A stretch of 64,000 nucleotides of DNA from an uncultured Erysipelotrichaceae bacterium (GTDB lineage: Bacteria > Bacillota_I > Bacilli_A > Erysipelotrichales > Erysipelotrichaceae), in NCBI GenBank assembly GCA_934699415.1, contig CAKUWO010000001.1:1-64000 (forward strand), given 5' to 3'. Below are positions 52,522-61,833 of this stretch, piece after piece (the first letter of the stretch is position 1; each line of letters begins with the position of its first letter). Made by a program: the position numbers and the translations under genes. Under the pieces are notes generated by a model that had not been told where the DNA came from, did no database searches, and was given only the letters and a program-made list of their open reading frames with translations.

Positions 52522-53250
52522 TTAATATTTTATTGATACTAAATACAAACCACAGGCATCAATTGAATAGCGTCTTTTATCTTTAGTTGGCTTTTCTAAT
52601 CTTTCTTTAATTTCATTAATATCAATATGCCCTCTAGCGACATCAACCATAGAACCAACCATCATTCGCACCATATGTCTTAAAAAGCCATCACCTCTTA
52701 CCGTAATAGTAATTCTTTTGCCTTTTTGATTAACACTGCATTCATAAATCGTTCTTGTCTGATTAGGATATTCTTCAATTGGTGAAGTATTAAAAGAGCC
52801 AAAATCATGTGTTCCGATAAATAATTCAGCTACTTCTTTCATCTTTTGGATATCTAAAGGATAGGTTTTTTGATATGCTCTACCTTCTAAAAAAGGATCT
52901 CTTTCACCATTGTTAATAAGATAAACATAAGTCTTTTCTTTAACACCATAACGGGCATGGAAATTATTATCAGCTTTTTTAACATCAACTACATGAATAT
53001 CTTTAGGAATTAAAGAATTGATTGAACCTTTTAATTTAAAACAATCTCTTTCCTCTTCATCAAAATGAAATACTTGACCATAGGCATGAACGCCACGATC
53101 TGTTCTTGAGGCACCTGTTATCTTTACTGGATGTCTAAAAATGGTTTCTAAAGCTCTTTCAATAATATCTTGAATGGCATCAGCATTTTCTTGTGATTGA
53201 AAACCAGCATAATTTAAACCATTATATGCAAGGATTACTTTATATCTCAT
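52522..53250 (-). CDS. truA: tRNA pseudouridine(38-40) synthase
   Basis: This 242-residue enzyme isomerises uridine to pseudouridine at positions 38-40 of tRNA anticodon arms. The catalytic Asp lies in ASRTDRGVHAYGQVFHF (Asp about residue 52). FLRHMVRMMVGSMVDVARG (about 182-200) is characteristic. It overlaps ecfT by 4 bases as the last gene of the operon. The ecf-truA order is widely conserved in Bacillota, where ribosomal protein rplQ usually precedes; it does not here. Confidence 0.97.
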   Translation of the reverse strand: MRYKVILAYNGLNYAGFQSQENADAIQDIIERALETIFRHPVKITGASRTDRGVHAYGQVFHFDEEERDCFKLKGSINSLIPKDIHVVDVKKADNNFHARYGVKEKTYVYLINNGERDPFLEGRAYQKTYPLDIQKMKEVAELFIGTHDFGSFNTSPIEEYPNQTRTIYECSVNQKGKRITITVRGDGFLRHMVRMMVGSMVDVARGHIDINEIKERLEKPTKDKRRYSIDACGLYLVSIKY

Positions 53251-54044
53251 AATAAGAAACTAATTCCAATATTAGCTGCTAAGCATAATAAAGAAATCCC
53301 CATGATTAGATAATCTGCTACATGATAATGTAACTCTTTATAACGTGTACGCTCTTCACCTGGGCAATATCCTCTAGCTTCCATCGCATCTGCTAAATCA
53401 TCAGCTCTTTGGAAAGCTACTGAGAATAAAGGAATAATAAGTGAAAGAATAGCTGTAACCTTTTCTTTTAATTTGCCTTCTTCAAAATCAACACCACGTG
53501 ATTTTTGCGCATTCATAATACGCATTGTTTCTTCAATAATAGTAGGAATGAAACGTAAAGCGATGGAAATCATCATCGCTATCTCATGAGAAGGGATAAA
53601 GCTTGATAAAGGACTCATAAGATATTCTAAGCCTAATGTTAATTCTAAAGGTTTAGTAGTAGCAGTTAATAATGTTGTAAGCATAATCATTAAAACTAAC
53701 CTTACAGCAATATATAAAGTATTAATTACTGCATCAGCATAAATACTAATAAAGCCATATTCAAACCATAAGGTACCTGTTTTAACCGAAAAGATATTTA
53801 TAACCAATAAGAATACCATCATAAATAGCATCGGTTTAAAAGCTTGAATAATCATCTTAGCTTTAATATGCGATACTAAAGCAGCAATAATTAAGACAAT
53901 ACTTAAAAATAAATAGCCATACCAACCAGCTGGAATAAAAATAGCAATCATTAAAAAGAATAAAGCAATAATCTTAGCTCTAGGATCGGCATTATGAATT
54001 AAAGAATTGTAAGGAATATATTTGCCAAAGATTAAATTACTCAT
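53247..54044 (-). CDS. ecfT: ECF transporter transmembrane subunit
   Basis: This 265-residue membrane protein couples the two ECF ATPases to vitamin-binding S subunits. It has about six hydrophobic segments. The two coupling-helix motifs are IMNAQKSRGVDFEEG (about residues 173-187) and DAMEARGYCPGEERTRY (about 217-233), with the conserved Ala-Arg-Gly/Ser-Arg-Gly cores. It overlaps ecfA2 upstream and truA downstream by 4 bases each. No S subunit is in the window, so this is a shared group II energy module. Confidence 0.95.
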   Translation of the reverse strand: MSNLIFGKYIPYNSLIHNADPRAKIIALFFLMIAIFIPAGWYGYLFLSIVLIIAALVSHIKAKMIIQAFKPMLFMMVFLLVINIFSVKTGTLWFEYGFISIYADAVINTLYIAVRLVLMIMLTTLLTATTKPLELTLGLEYLMSPLSSFIPSHEIAMMISIALRFIPTIIEETMRIMNAQKSRGVDFEEGKLKEKVTAILSLIIPLFSVAFQRADDLADAMEARGYCPGEERTRYKELHYHVADYLIMGISLLCLAANIGISFLL

Positions 54045-54892
54045 CTTTTAACCTCCTTACAAATACTATTTACTAAGCTTTCTAAATCATCATAAGCTTT
54101 ATCAAGTTTAAAACCTTTAGCTTTTAGTTCATCAGCAAAAGTAATAAATAATGGTGGTACAAGATGATATTCTTGACGTAAATTTTCATCTAAGAATAAT
54201 TTTTTACTATCACCTTGATATACAGCCTTACCATTTTTCATGATAATAGTGTTATCACTATAACGATAAACAATTTCATTATCATGACATACTAAAATAA
54301 TTGTTTTATTAAGTTTTTTATTTAAGGTTGAGAAAAGCTTAATCATTTCTCTTGCTCCATGAGGATCTAAACCAGCAATAGGCTCATCTAAAACAATGAC
54401 ATCAGGATTCATAGCTAAAATACCAGCAATAGCTACTCTTCTTTTTTGCCCACCACTTAAATCTAATGGTGAACGCTCATAAAAACTCTCATCAATTCCA
54501 ACGACACTTAATGCTTCTTTGGCTCTATTAATTGCCTTATCAAGTGGTACACCAAAGTTTTGCGGACCAAAAGCAACATCTTTTAAGATAGTTTCTTCAA
54601 ATAATTGATATTCTGGAAATTGAAATACTAAGCCTACTTTTTGTCTTAAAGCTTTTAAATCTTTATTCTTTTTATTCTTAATAATATATTCAAATACTTG
54701 CACTTCGCCCTCACTTGGTAAAAGTAAAGCATTTAAGTGTTGAATAAGTGTAGATTTACCACTACCTGTTTTACCAATGATAGATGTAATCTTACCTTCC
54801 TCAATATCTAAAGATATATGATCTAAGGCTTTATAAGCATAAGGCATATCTGGTGAATAGATATGTGTTACATCTTTGAATGTAATTGCCAT
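54041..54892 (-). CDS. ecfA2: ECF transporter ATPase A2
   Basis: This 283-residue ATPase of the ECF module has the P-loop IIGKTGSGKSTLIQHLNALL (about residues 38-57), the Q-loop segment GLVFQFPEYQLFEET (about 87-101), signature LSGGQKRRVAIAGIL and Walker B VIVLDEPIAGLDP. The YQLFEET and P-L-D-L-S-G pattern is typical of EcfA2 as opposed to EcfA1. It begins within the last 25 bases of ecfA1. Confidence 0.95.
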   Translation of the reverse strand: MAITFKDVTHIYSPDMPYAYKALDHISLDIEEGKITSIIGKTGSGKSTLIQHLNALLLPSEGEVQVFEYIIKNKKNKDLKALRQKVGLVFQFPEYQLFEETILKDVAFGPQNFGVPLDKAINRAKEALSVVGIDESFYERSPLDLSGGQKRRVAIAGILAMNPDVIVLDEPIAGLDPHGAREMIKLFSTLNKKLNKTIILVCHDNEIVYRYSDNTIIMKNGKAVYQGDSKKLFLDENLRQEYHLVPPLFITFADELKAKGFKLDKAYDDLESLVNSICKEVKR

Positions 54893-55692
54893 AATTCATC
54901 CACCATCCCTTCTATATCATTAGACTTTAATTTAATACCTTTCTTCTTAAATAAGCTTTTAACATAATCAACAAAAGGTATATCTAAGCCAATCTTTTTA
55001 AGTTCTTCATGATGATTAAAGACTTCATCTGGTTTTCCTTCCATATAAGTCTTACCATCGCTTAATACAATACAATAATCAGAATTATAAGCTTCTTCAA
55101 TATCATGAGTAATCGAAATAACGGTTAAGCCTTGTTCCTTATGAAGTTTATAAATCATATTACGTATTTCTTCTTTGCCAACTGGATCTAACATCGATGT
55201 CGCTTCATCAAAAATTAAAATCTTTGGTTTCATTGCTAAAACCCCAGCAATAGCTACTCTTTGTTTTTGACCACCAGAAAGATGCTCAGGCTCAGCATCT
55301 AAAAAGTCACTCATTCCAACATATCCAGCATAGTCATGGATAATACTATCCATATCACTTGTTGGAACACGATGATTTTCTAATCCAAAGGCGATATCAT
55401 CCTTAACTGTTGAGGCAATAAATTGGTTATCAGGATTTTGGAAGACAATTCCAATTTTCTTTCTAATTGATGCAATATTTTCTTGATTAACTTCTAATCC
55501 ATCAATTTTTATTGAGCCACTTTTCTTTTCCAATAAGCCCATAATAAGCTTAGCAATAGTACTTTTACCAGAACCATTATGACCAATAATAGTAGTATAA
55601 GAACCTTCTTCGATTTTAAAGGATATTCCTTTTAAAACATCCATCACATTATCATATGAAAAGATAACATCATTAACTTCTACAATATTCAT
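54868..55692 (-). CDS. ecfA1: ECF transporter ATPase A1
   Basis: This 274-residue ATPase is the first gene of ecfA1-ecfA2-ecfT-truA. It has the P-loop IIGHNGSGKSTIAKLIMGLL (about residues 35-54), IGIVFQNPDNQFIASTV (about 81-97, typical for EcfA1), signature [17 protein letters not shown] and Walker B ILIFDEATSMLDPVG. It pairs with EcfA2 as a heterodimer to power vitamin or metal uptake with various S proteins encoded elsewhere. Confidence 0.95.
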   Translation of the reverse strand: MNIVEVNDVIFSYDNVMDVLKGISFKIEEGSYTTIIGHNGSGKSTIAKLIMGLLEKKSGSIKIDGLEVNQENIASIRKKIGIVFQNPDNQFIASTVKDDIAFGLENHRVPTSDMDSIIHDYAGYVGMSDFLDAEPEHLSGGQKQRVAIAGVLAMKPKILIFDEATSMLDPVGKEEIRNMIYKLHKEQGLTVISITHDIEEAYNSDYCIVLSDGKTYMEGKPDEVFNHHEELKKIGLDIPFVDYVKSLFKKKGIKLKSNDIEGMVDELWQLHSKM

Positions 55693-55831
55693 AGGCCTAT
55701 TATACTTTTTATTAATTTATATATCCACCTTAAAGGATTAAAGCTTATTAGTCATATTATAAAAATCATCAATGCCCACTCGTATAGCAGATGTTTTATG
55801 CTTTATCCTTCAAGTCAACAGTCTAAGAAGA

Positions 55832-55865
55832 CATAATAAAAGTGAACTTTAAATAGTTCACTTTT
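55832..55865 (-). terminator. Terminator of the SH3-protein operon
   Basis: AGTGAACT (55841-55848) pairs with AGTTCACT (55855-55862), with A/T extension of the stem and T4 following on the minus strand. Confidence 0.82.
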
Positions 55866-55867
55866 AT

Positions 55868-56530
55868 TTATTTCTTACTAGCTAGAGCCTCACCATCTAT
55901 TTTTAGGCAAAGCCATGCGTTATCAGCAATCTTGCCCCAAGTAGAATTTTCATCATTTTTAATTTCTAAGACATCAACAGTAGTACCTTCTTCAATTGAT
56001 TTGCCATTCGCATTAGAAGAATATTTAGCTGGAATAGATTCTACTGGATCATAGCTTAATCCAGGCCCTTTACGTACTTTAACAGCTGTCTTTAGTACAT
56101 ATTGAACTGTTTCATTAACTGTTGTAGTTGTATTTTGAGTAGGAGCAGGAGTAGTTATTGGTTTTTCGCTAGGAGCTGGTGTAGGAGTAATAGTTGGTGT
56201 AGGAGTAGTAGTTACTGCTGGCTCCTTAGTTGTGGTTGGTTTATCGGTCGGTAGAGTTGATGGTTTAGATTCAGAATCAAAGATATGCATGATGCCAAGC
56301 ACAACAAGAGCTACAGCCATAACAATAGCTAAAGTAATTAAAATCATTACTGCTGGCGATAATCGCTTTTCACCTTTATCATCTTCTTCAATTGGTTCTT
56401 CTTGAAGATGAAAAATTTCTTCTTTCTCTTTTTCTACTTGACGTCTAATTTCTTCTTTTGGCTCATGATATTCTTCTTTATCTAAGACAAATGAAGGAAT
56501 TTGGATATCTTTCTTTTCATTCTCAGACAT
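55868..56530 (-). CDS. Membrane-anchored SH3-domain protein
   Basis: This 220-residue protein has an acidic/basic cytoplasmic N-terminus (about 1-58), one membrane helix (about 59-83), a Thr/Pro-rich linker (about 89-135) and a bacterial SH3-like domain (about 143-213; VKVRKGPGLSYDPVESIPA). The topology puts the SH3 domain outside, where such domains often bind the cell wall. It overlaps by one base the acidic protein gene upstream and is last in the pgm operon. I infer a cell-wall-sensing or wall-binding role; the ligand is unknown. Confidence 0.85.
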   Translation of the reverse strand: MSENEKKDIQIPSFVLDKEEYHEPKEEIRRQVEKEKEEIFHLQEEPIEEDDKGEKRLSPAVMILITLAIVMAVALVVLGIMHIFDSESKPSTLPTDKPTTTKEPAVTTTPTPTITPTPAPSEKPITTPAPTQNTTTTVNETVQYVLKTAVKVRKGPGLSYDPVESIPAKYSSNANGKSIEEGTTVDVLEIKNDENSTWGKIADNAWLCLKIDGEALASKK

Positions 56531-57705
56531 TATGCTTCCTCTTTCTCAACATCAATACGATAACCTTCATAATAGCCGTCTAATAGACGAGCACGATTAG
56601 CAATTTCAAAGATATTAGTTAAGATACGTCCATCAGTATTGACATAGCATCTAAAGATATCAACAATCATTTGATTTTCATCGACATTAACGTTGTAACC
56701 ATTATTAGAAGCTAATTCAACAAATTGATAAAGATGTTCTAAATCTTTAAAACGTACACGATGTAAGACAATAACTTTCTTATTAAGTGGATATTCTTCA
56801 GCAATGGTTTCTTTTAAATCAAAGACATTTTGAATAAAACCTAAAGAAAGATAAGGATATAATTCATTAATTCGACGATAAATTTCAGAATATTCATTAT
56901 CATTATTCATATTTTCAATAATTTCTTCAGGTTTTTCAGGTTTTTCAACTTCTTTATTTTCTAAAGTAGTTTCATTTAAATAATCTTCAAGATCATTTAC
57001 TAAATCATGAACTTCATCTTCTTTATTTTGAATTTCTTGTTTAACTTCTTCAGCTTTTTCGCCTTCTAAAATTTCAGAGAAGAGATCATCAATTTCTTTA
57101 GCTGTTGCTTCATCAGTTCTTTCACTCTGATATAAATCAGCAAATAAATCTTCAACATCCATTAAATCTTCTTGATTACTTGAATTAACAGCTTTTTCAA
57201 TTTCTTCAAGATAATCATCAGCCTGTTTAATATCTTCTTTAGCTTTTTCTTTAGTTTCTACTTTTTCTAAAATATCAGCTAATTCTTTTTGGCTTTCTAA
57301 GGTATTATCGAAGAATGAATCTAAATAATTTTCCCAGTTATCAAGATAATTACTATCTTCATTAGCATCTGTTTTAGTTTCACTAACTAATTCATTTTCA
57401 ATTTCATCATCTTTTAGTAAGTTTTCAAGTTCTTCCAAAGAAACGATTTCGTCATCACCATTTTCTGTAATATAGTTTTCAAATGCTTCTTGACCAATAT
57501 TAACAATCGAAGATACAACTTCCCCAAATTCACCTACTGCTTCTTGTAATTTGAGTCCCATTTCTTTTCTAACTTCATCAAGGTCTACATCTTCAAGACC
57601 TGTTAATGTTTCATTTCCTTCTTCACGATCTTTTTTAGCTTCATCATTTAAATATGATAATGCTGATACAACAAATCCAAAAAGGACAAGATTCTTAACT
57701 TTCAT
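56530..57705 (-). CDS. Acidic protein with N-terminal hydrophobic helix, unknown function
   Basis: I set the start at the ATG at 57705 (AAGGAGGG ribosome site); a longer frame to 57741 runs into the methyltransferase gene. The 391-residue product has a short hydrophobic N-terminus (NLVLFGFVVSALSYL) and a very acidic helical middle rich in Glu/Asp (about 60-270, coiled-coil-like). A C-terminal globular part (about 275-391, with KKVIVLHRVRFKDLEHLY) completes it. No family is recognised. It overlaps the methyltransferase gene by 11 bases and the SH3-protein gene by one, so it may act with that membrane protein. Confidence 0.75.
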   Translation of the reverse strand: MKVKNLVLFGFVVSALSYLNDEAKKDREEGNETLTGLEDVDLDEVRKEMGLKLQEAVGEFGEVVSSIVNIGQEAFENYITENGDDEIVSLEELENLLKDDEIENELVSETKTDANEDSNYLDNWENYLDSFFDNTLESQKELADILEKVETKEKAKEDIKQADDYLEEIEKAVNSSNQEDLMDVEDLFADLYQSERTDEATAKEIDDLFSEILEGEKAEEVKQEIQNKEDEVHDLVNDLEDYLNETTLENKEVEKPEKPEEIIENMNNDNEYSEIYRRINELYPYLSLGFIQNVFDLKETIAEEYPLNKKVIVLHRVRFKDLEHLYQFVELASNNGYNVNVDENQMIVDIFRCYVNTDGRILTNIFEIANRARLLDGYYEGYRIDVEKEEA

Positions 57706-58285
57706 TATTATCCCTCCTTGTAACAATAAGGATACCATCACCTATTTTATCATAAAATGTGGCTTCATAATTATCCTTACATACAATCTCTTTTCTAAAT
57801 TCAATAAGCTTCTTAAGTAATCTTTTAGTAGATCTTTGTTTAGTGCAACTTAAATCATAAATCATGTCATGAAAAACCATATCATCAAAGAATAAACATC
57901 CATTATCACTTAGGTATTCTTTGAATTTCTCGAATCTTTTCGCATATTGTACTTTACCATCATCAACAATGATTAGATCATACTTTTTATCGCTTATATA
58001 ATCGGCTGTATCCATCTTATGCAAATGGATACGGTCACTAAATCCTGACTTTAAAATATTTTCTTCAGCATACCTTTGCATTTCTTCGTTTCTTTCAATG
58101 GTATCAATTTCAATCTCTTTAAAATGGGTACAAAGGTTAATCGATGTATAGCCAATAGCTGTTCCAAGTTCTAATATTGTTTTTACTTTTCTTTCTTCAA
58201 CAAGCGATAAAAGGAAGGTTTCCCCTCCTTTATCCATTATTGGAACTTGATGCAAAATCGCAAATTCTTCTAATTCTTTAATCAT
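57695..58285 (-). CDS. SAM-dependent O-methyltransferase (TrmR-like)
   Basis: This 196-residue class I methyltransferase has SAM motif I ILELGTAIGYTSINL (about residues 37-51), ERNEEMQRYAEENI (about 63-76), IDTIERN, and LIIVDDGKVQYAKRFEK (about 105-121). It belongs to the catechol O-methyltransferase-like family 3. In Bacilli, TrmR of this family methylates 5-hydroxyuridine in tRNA, and this is the best guess here. It overlaps pgm by 4 bases upstream. Confidence 0.85.
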   Translation of the reverse strand: MIKELEEFAILHQVPIMDKGGETFLLSLVEERKVKTILELGTAIGYTSINLCTHFKEIEIDTIERNEEMQRYAEENILKSGFSDRIHLHKMDTADYISDKKYDLIIVDDGKVQYAKRFEKFKEYLSDNGCLFFDDMVFHDMIYDLSCTKQRSTKRLLKKLIEFRKEIVCKDNYEATFYDKIGDGILIVTRRDNNES

Positions 58286-59958
58286 TTAATTCTTTCTTCA
58301 GCAAATTTTTTTAATTCATCAATCTTAGCTAAAGCTTCATCATAAGTATTAGCTTTAGTTGAAAGATAGATCTTACATTTAGGCTCAGTACCACTTGGTC
58401 TGACACATAAATATGAGCCATCTTCTAAGAAATATTTTAAGACATCAGAAATATCATGTCCTAATAAATCAAATGTTTGATCATTCTCATAAGCCTTTTG
58501 TAACTTATAATCTTCAATTCGCACTACTTTATAGCCACTAATTTCATTGATATCACAAGCTCTTAAATTAGCCATGATTTCTTTAAGTTTAACAGCACCA
58601 TCAGCACCTGGCAAAGAGATTGATAATTGTTTATCAGCATATGCACCATCACGTTTAAAAATATCAAATAGGACATCATATAAAGTCTTGCCTAATTCAC
58701 GATAATAAGCACATGCTTCAGCTAACATTAAACATGCTTGAGTTGCATCTTTATCTCTTACAAATGGTGATACTAAAGAGCCATAAGATTCTTCATAACC
58801 AAAGACATAATTATGTTTATGATCGATTTCATTTTTAGCTGCTTGATCACCAATATATTTAAATCCGGTTAAAGTTTTAATGCACGTTACACCATAGTTT
58901 TTAGCTACTGCTTCACCAATATCAGATGTCACAATAGTATTATACATTGTGGCTTTTTCAGGCATTTTATTAAGTTCTGTTAAAGATGCAAAGATATATT
59001 CCATTAATACTGCACCTGTTTGGTTACCATTTAATAAAATATATTCTCCATTATGTAGTACTCCAACACCCATTCGATCCCCATCTGGATCTGTTACTAA
59101 TAATAATTCAGCTTTATTATCTTTAGCTGTTTTAAGTACTCCCTCATATGCGGCTAAGACTTCAGGATTTGGAGATTTAGTATGTGAGAAAGCAGGATCT
59201 GGTTTAAATTGATCTTCTACTACTGCAACTTTATAACCAGCTCTTTTTAAGGTCTCAGTTACTGGAATTGCAGATGCACCCTCTTCTGGTGAAAAGGCAA
59301 TTATAAAATCTTTTTTAGTTTCTCTTAATTGAATACCTAATACTTTTTCATAATAGGCTTCGTCTACTTCTTTATTGATAATATGAATATATTCATTATC
59401 CAAAGTAGCAGTTGGAGCTAAAGCTAAAATATCAGGAATGGTATCAATTTTAGCAATTACTTCTGCTGCTAATGGCGGAATCAATTGACAGCCATTCTGG
59501 TCATATAATTTATAACCATTATATTCTTTAGGATTATGACTAGCGGTAATCATAATACCAGCATCACAATTTAAATAACGAACAGTAAATGATAATTCTG
59601 GTGTCGGTCTTAAAGAGTCAAAGACATAAGCATGAATCTTAAAAGAAGCTAAAACTCTAGCTGAATCATAAGCAAATTCTTTAGAGTTATAACGATTATC
59701 ATAAGCAATAGCTACTTTATCTTGGCCTCTTTCATTAAGAAGCATAGCTAAACCAAAAGTAGCTTTACGAACAGTATGAATATTTAAACGATTAGTACCA
59801 GCACCCATTAAACCACGCATACCAGCTGTTTCAAAACGAACATCGGTATAGAAAGCATCTTCAATCTGTTTTTCATCCATCTTTAATAATTCTTTTTTTA
59901 ATTGAGGATCTAAATTAGGATGATTAAGCCATAATTCATATTTTTCTTTAGTATTCAT
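58282..59958 (-). CDS. pgm: Phospho-sugar mutase (phosphoglucomutase/phosphomannomutase)
   Basis: The start is the ATG at 59958 (AGGAAGG ribosome site), giving 558 residues. A frame 50 codons longer would cross the ptsH terminator and is an artefact. The enzyme interconverts glucose-1-phosphate and glucose-6-phosphate, or related sugars. It has FETAGMRGLMGAGTNRLN (about residues 40-57), the active Ser in ITASHNPKEYNGYKLYDQNG (about 139-158), the metal loop VTDPDGDRMG, GFKYIGDQA and the C-terminal RPSGTEPKCKIYL. It is first in the pgm operon. Confidence 0.95.
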   Translation of the reverse strand: MNTKEKYELWLNHPNLDPQLKKELLKMDEKQIEDAFYTDVRFETAGMRGLMGAGTNRLNIHTVRKATFGLAMLLNERGQDKVAIAYDNRYNSKEFAYDSARVLASFKIHAYVFDSLRPTPELSFTVRYLNCDAGIMITASHNPKEYNGYKLYDQNGCQLIPPLAAEVIAKIDTIPDILALAPTATLDNEYIHIINKEVDEAYYEKVLGIQLRETKKDFIIAFSPEEGASAIPVTETLKRAGYKVAVVEDQFKPDPAFSHTKSPNPEVLAAYEGVLKTAKDNKAELLLVTDPDGDRMGVGVLHNGEYILLNGNQTGAVLMEYIFASLTELNKMPEKATMYNTIVTSDIGEAVAKNYGVTCIKTLTGFKYIGDQAAKNEIDHKHNYVFGYEESYGSLVSPFVRDKDATQACLMLAEACAYYRELGKTLYDVLFDIFKRDGAYADKQLSISLPGADGAVKLKEIMANLRACDINEISGYKVVRIEDYKLQKAYENDQTFDLLGHDISDVLKYFLEDGSYLCVRPSGTEPKCKIYLSTKANTYDEALAKIDELKKFAEERIK

Positions 59959-59972
59959 AATTACCTTCCTAT

Positions 59973-59998
59973 GAAAAAAGAGAGATTTCTCTCTTTTA
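59973..59998 (-). terminator. Terminator of ptsH
   Basis: AAAAGAGAG (59976-59984) pairs with CTCTCTTTT (59989-59997), with T flanks on the minus strand. It lies directly after the ptsH stop. Confidence 0.85.
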
Positions 59999-60265
59999 TT
60001 ATGCAATAACATTTTGAGCACGTAAAATCGTACAGATCGCATCGATTGCACTTTCTTCGTCCTCACCATCACATGTGATTGTAACAGTAGATTGGGTTGG
60101 GATACCAAGAGACATTACACCCATAATAGATTTCATATTAACTGTACGATCTACATAACTGATGCTGACATTAGATTTGAATTTACATGCTGCATTTACA
60201 GCAATCGTAGCTGGGCGTGCATGTAGCCCAACTGGATCTACTACTTTCGCATTAACCTCTTTCAT
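59999..60265 (-). CDS. ptsH: Phosphocarrier protein HPr
   Basis: This 88-residue protein carries phosphate from enzyme I to PTS sugar permeases via His15 in VGLHARPATI. It can also be phosphorylated on Ser46 (MKSIMGVMSLGI) by HPr kinase, which is encoded at 47680-48636. Both phosphorylation sites are intact. ptsI, usually adjacent, is absent. It has a GGGAGG ribosome site and its own promoter and terminator. Confidence 0.97.
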   Translation of the reverse strand: MKEVNAKVVDPVGLHARPATIAVNAACKFKSNVSISYVDRTVNMKSIMGVMSLGIPTQSTVTITCDGEDEESAIDAICTILRAQNVIA

Positions 60266-60286
60266 AATGCCCTCCCATTCTTTTAT

Positions 60287-60315
60287 ATTCTACAAATAGC
60301 TATCTTCTTTTTCAA
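60287..60315 (-). promoter_or_regulatory. Promoter of ptsH
   Basis: On the minus strand TTGAAA (60310-60315), a 17-base spacer and TAGAAT (60287-60292). The inverted repeat AAATAGCT/AGCTATTT overlaps the spacer. Confidence 0.6.
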
Positions 60316-60324
60316 TATCGTAAG

Positions 60325-60789
60325 CTATTTATGATAGGTCTCATGGTGATTTATTTTCATGGCACGATAGATTTGTTCACATACCAAAAGTCTAGTCATA
60401 GTGTGTAAGAATGTTAAAGAAGATAATTTCCAACGGTAATTAGCTCGTTTAATAACTTCCTTTGATAGGCCTAAAGATCCACCAATTACAAAAGTAATCT
60501 TAGGATAATGGTCAATAACATGTTGAAGCTTCAAAGAAAAAGCAATTGAATCCATTTCTTCACCAGCTAAATCAAGAAGAATAACATATTCATCATCTTT
60601 GATTGTCGCTAAAAGTCTTTCACCTTCTTTATCTTTAATTGCTTCACTAGAATTATTAGCTACAATTGCTTCATCTTTTACTTCATCAATCTTAAAAGAT
60701 GTATAACCATTAATTCTTTTAGTATATTCATCAATTAATTCTTTTAAAGCTTTATCTTTAATCTTACCAACTGTTAATAAACGAATCAT
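60325..60789 (-). CDS. rlmH: 23S rRNA (pseudouridine-1915 N3) methyltransferase
   Basis: This 154-residue SPOUT-class enzyme methylates pseudouridine 1915 of 23S rRNA. Family marks are IRLLTVGKIKDKALKELIDE at the N-terminus, the cofactor knot ITFVIGGSLGLSKEVIKRA (about residues 98-116) and LTFLHTMTRLLVCEQIYRA, ending INHHETYHK. The length is normal. It starts 10 bases after the HtrA-like protease gene on the same strand. Confidence 0.96.
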   Translation of the reverse strand: MIRLLTVGKIKDKALKELIDEYTKRINGYTSFKIDEVKDEAIVANNSSEAIKDKEGERLLATIKDDEYVILLDLAGEEMDSIAFSLKLQHVIDHYPKITFVIGGSLGLSKEVIKRANYRWKLSSLTFLHTMTRLLVCEQIYRAMKINHHETYHK

Positions 60790-60798
60790 AGCTTACCT

Positions 60799-61833
60799 CT
60801 AATTAACTTCAAGTGTTAAATCAAGATGTTTGCCATCTCTTAAAACTTCAAAACGATAATATTCTATTTTCTCATAAGCTAAAGATAAATAATCATCAAG
60901 TTCTTCAATTTTAATACCATTAACACTTAACAAGATATCACCCTTTTTAAGTTTAGCTAAATCAGCAATCGAATTATCTTTAATATCATTGATATATAAA
61001 CCATAATGTAAATCTAAAGGTATATCTAATGCTGCTCTTTCATAGCTTCTTAAATCAGTAATAAAGTCAGCTTTAAGGCCAATAAGAGTATGATTAAAGC
61101 TCTTTGAAGCTATAAGAGTATCAGCACATATCTTTATTTCATTAGATGTTAAAGCGAAACATAATGAATTTTCATTGCGATTTTGAAAGCTTACCATACC
61201 AACTAATTCGCCAGCCATATTAAATAATGGTCCACCAGAATATCCTGGTAATAAAGATGTTGATAATTGAATAAGTGATTGATAATAAGAGAAATTATTA
61301 TCATCAAAAGTAATATGATTGTTGATTGTTCTTAAAGGTGAGGAAACTAAAGCTAATGATACTGAATTAGCATATTCAAGCGATAAAGGCGAACCATATG
61401 CTAATAAGAATTCACCCTTATCAAGTAAAGAAGCATCACCAAATGGTATTGGATTTATTTCAAATGGTAATTCTGTTTCAAGAATAGCTAAATCAGTAAA
61501 AGGATCATAACTATATAAATCAGCATTAACTTTATATCCTGAGTCAAATACTAAAGTATTATTATCGCCTATCGCATGATAGGAGGTAATAAAGTAAGAT
61601 TTATTATTGTCTTTACGATAAAAGAAGGCACTAGCTATATTACCATCGTTAAGTAAAGTTGCAACCGAACCATCTCTTTCTTTACAAATCTTGGTTAAAT
61701 CAGTTGATATACCAACTATTTCTTGTTCAATGACCGTTTTCTTTTCTTGAGGAAGTGTTTTTTCTAAAGTTAGAATAAATAGCCAAACAAAGACAATTAT
61801 TAAAAATAAATATATAAGTTTATTATTCTTCAT
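60799..61833 (-). CDS. HtrA/DegP-type serine protease with PDZ domain
   Basis: The 344-residue protein has one N-terminal membrane helix (about 6-23) with no lipobox, a chymotrypsin-fold protease domain (about 45-245) and one PDZ domain (about 255-344). The catalytic triad is complete: His86 (FITSYHAIGD), Asp114 (PFTDLAIL) and Ser199 (PGYSGGPLF). It should degrade or chaperone misfolded proteins on the outer face of the membrane. HtrA next to rlmH recurs in Bacillota. It abuts the M23 endopeptidase gene (1-base overlap). Confidence 0.93.
   Translation of the reverse strand: MKNNKLIYLFLIIVFVWLFILTLEKTLPQEKKTVIEQEIVGISTDLTKICKERDGSVATLLNDGNIASAFFYRKDNNKSYFITSYHAIGDNNTLVFDSGYKVNADLYSYDPFTDLAILETELPFEINPIPFGDASLLDKGEFLLAYGSPLSLEYANSVSLALVSSPLRTINNHITFDDNNFSYYQSLIQLSTSLLPGYSGGPLFNMAGELVGMVSFQNRNENSLCFALTSNEIKICADTLIASKSFNHTLIGLKADFITDLRSYERAALDIPLDLHYGLYINDIKDNSIADLAKLKKGDILLSVNGIKIEELDDYLSLAYEKIEYYRFEVLRDGKHLDLTLEVN

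Noticed and set aside
59959..60108. 50-codon N-terminal extension of the phosphoglucomutase gene
   Set aside because: It crosses the ptsH terminator and overlaps ptsH; the ATG at 59958 has a good ribosome site and begins the conserved family sequence.
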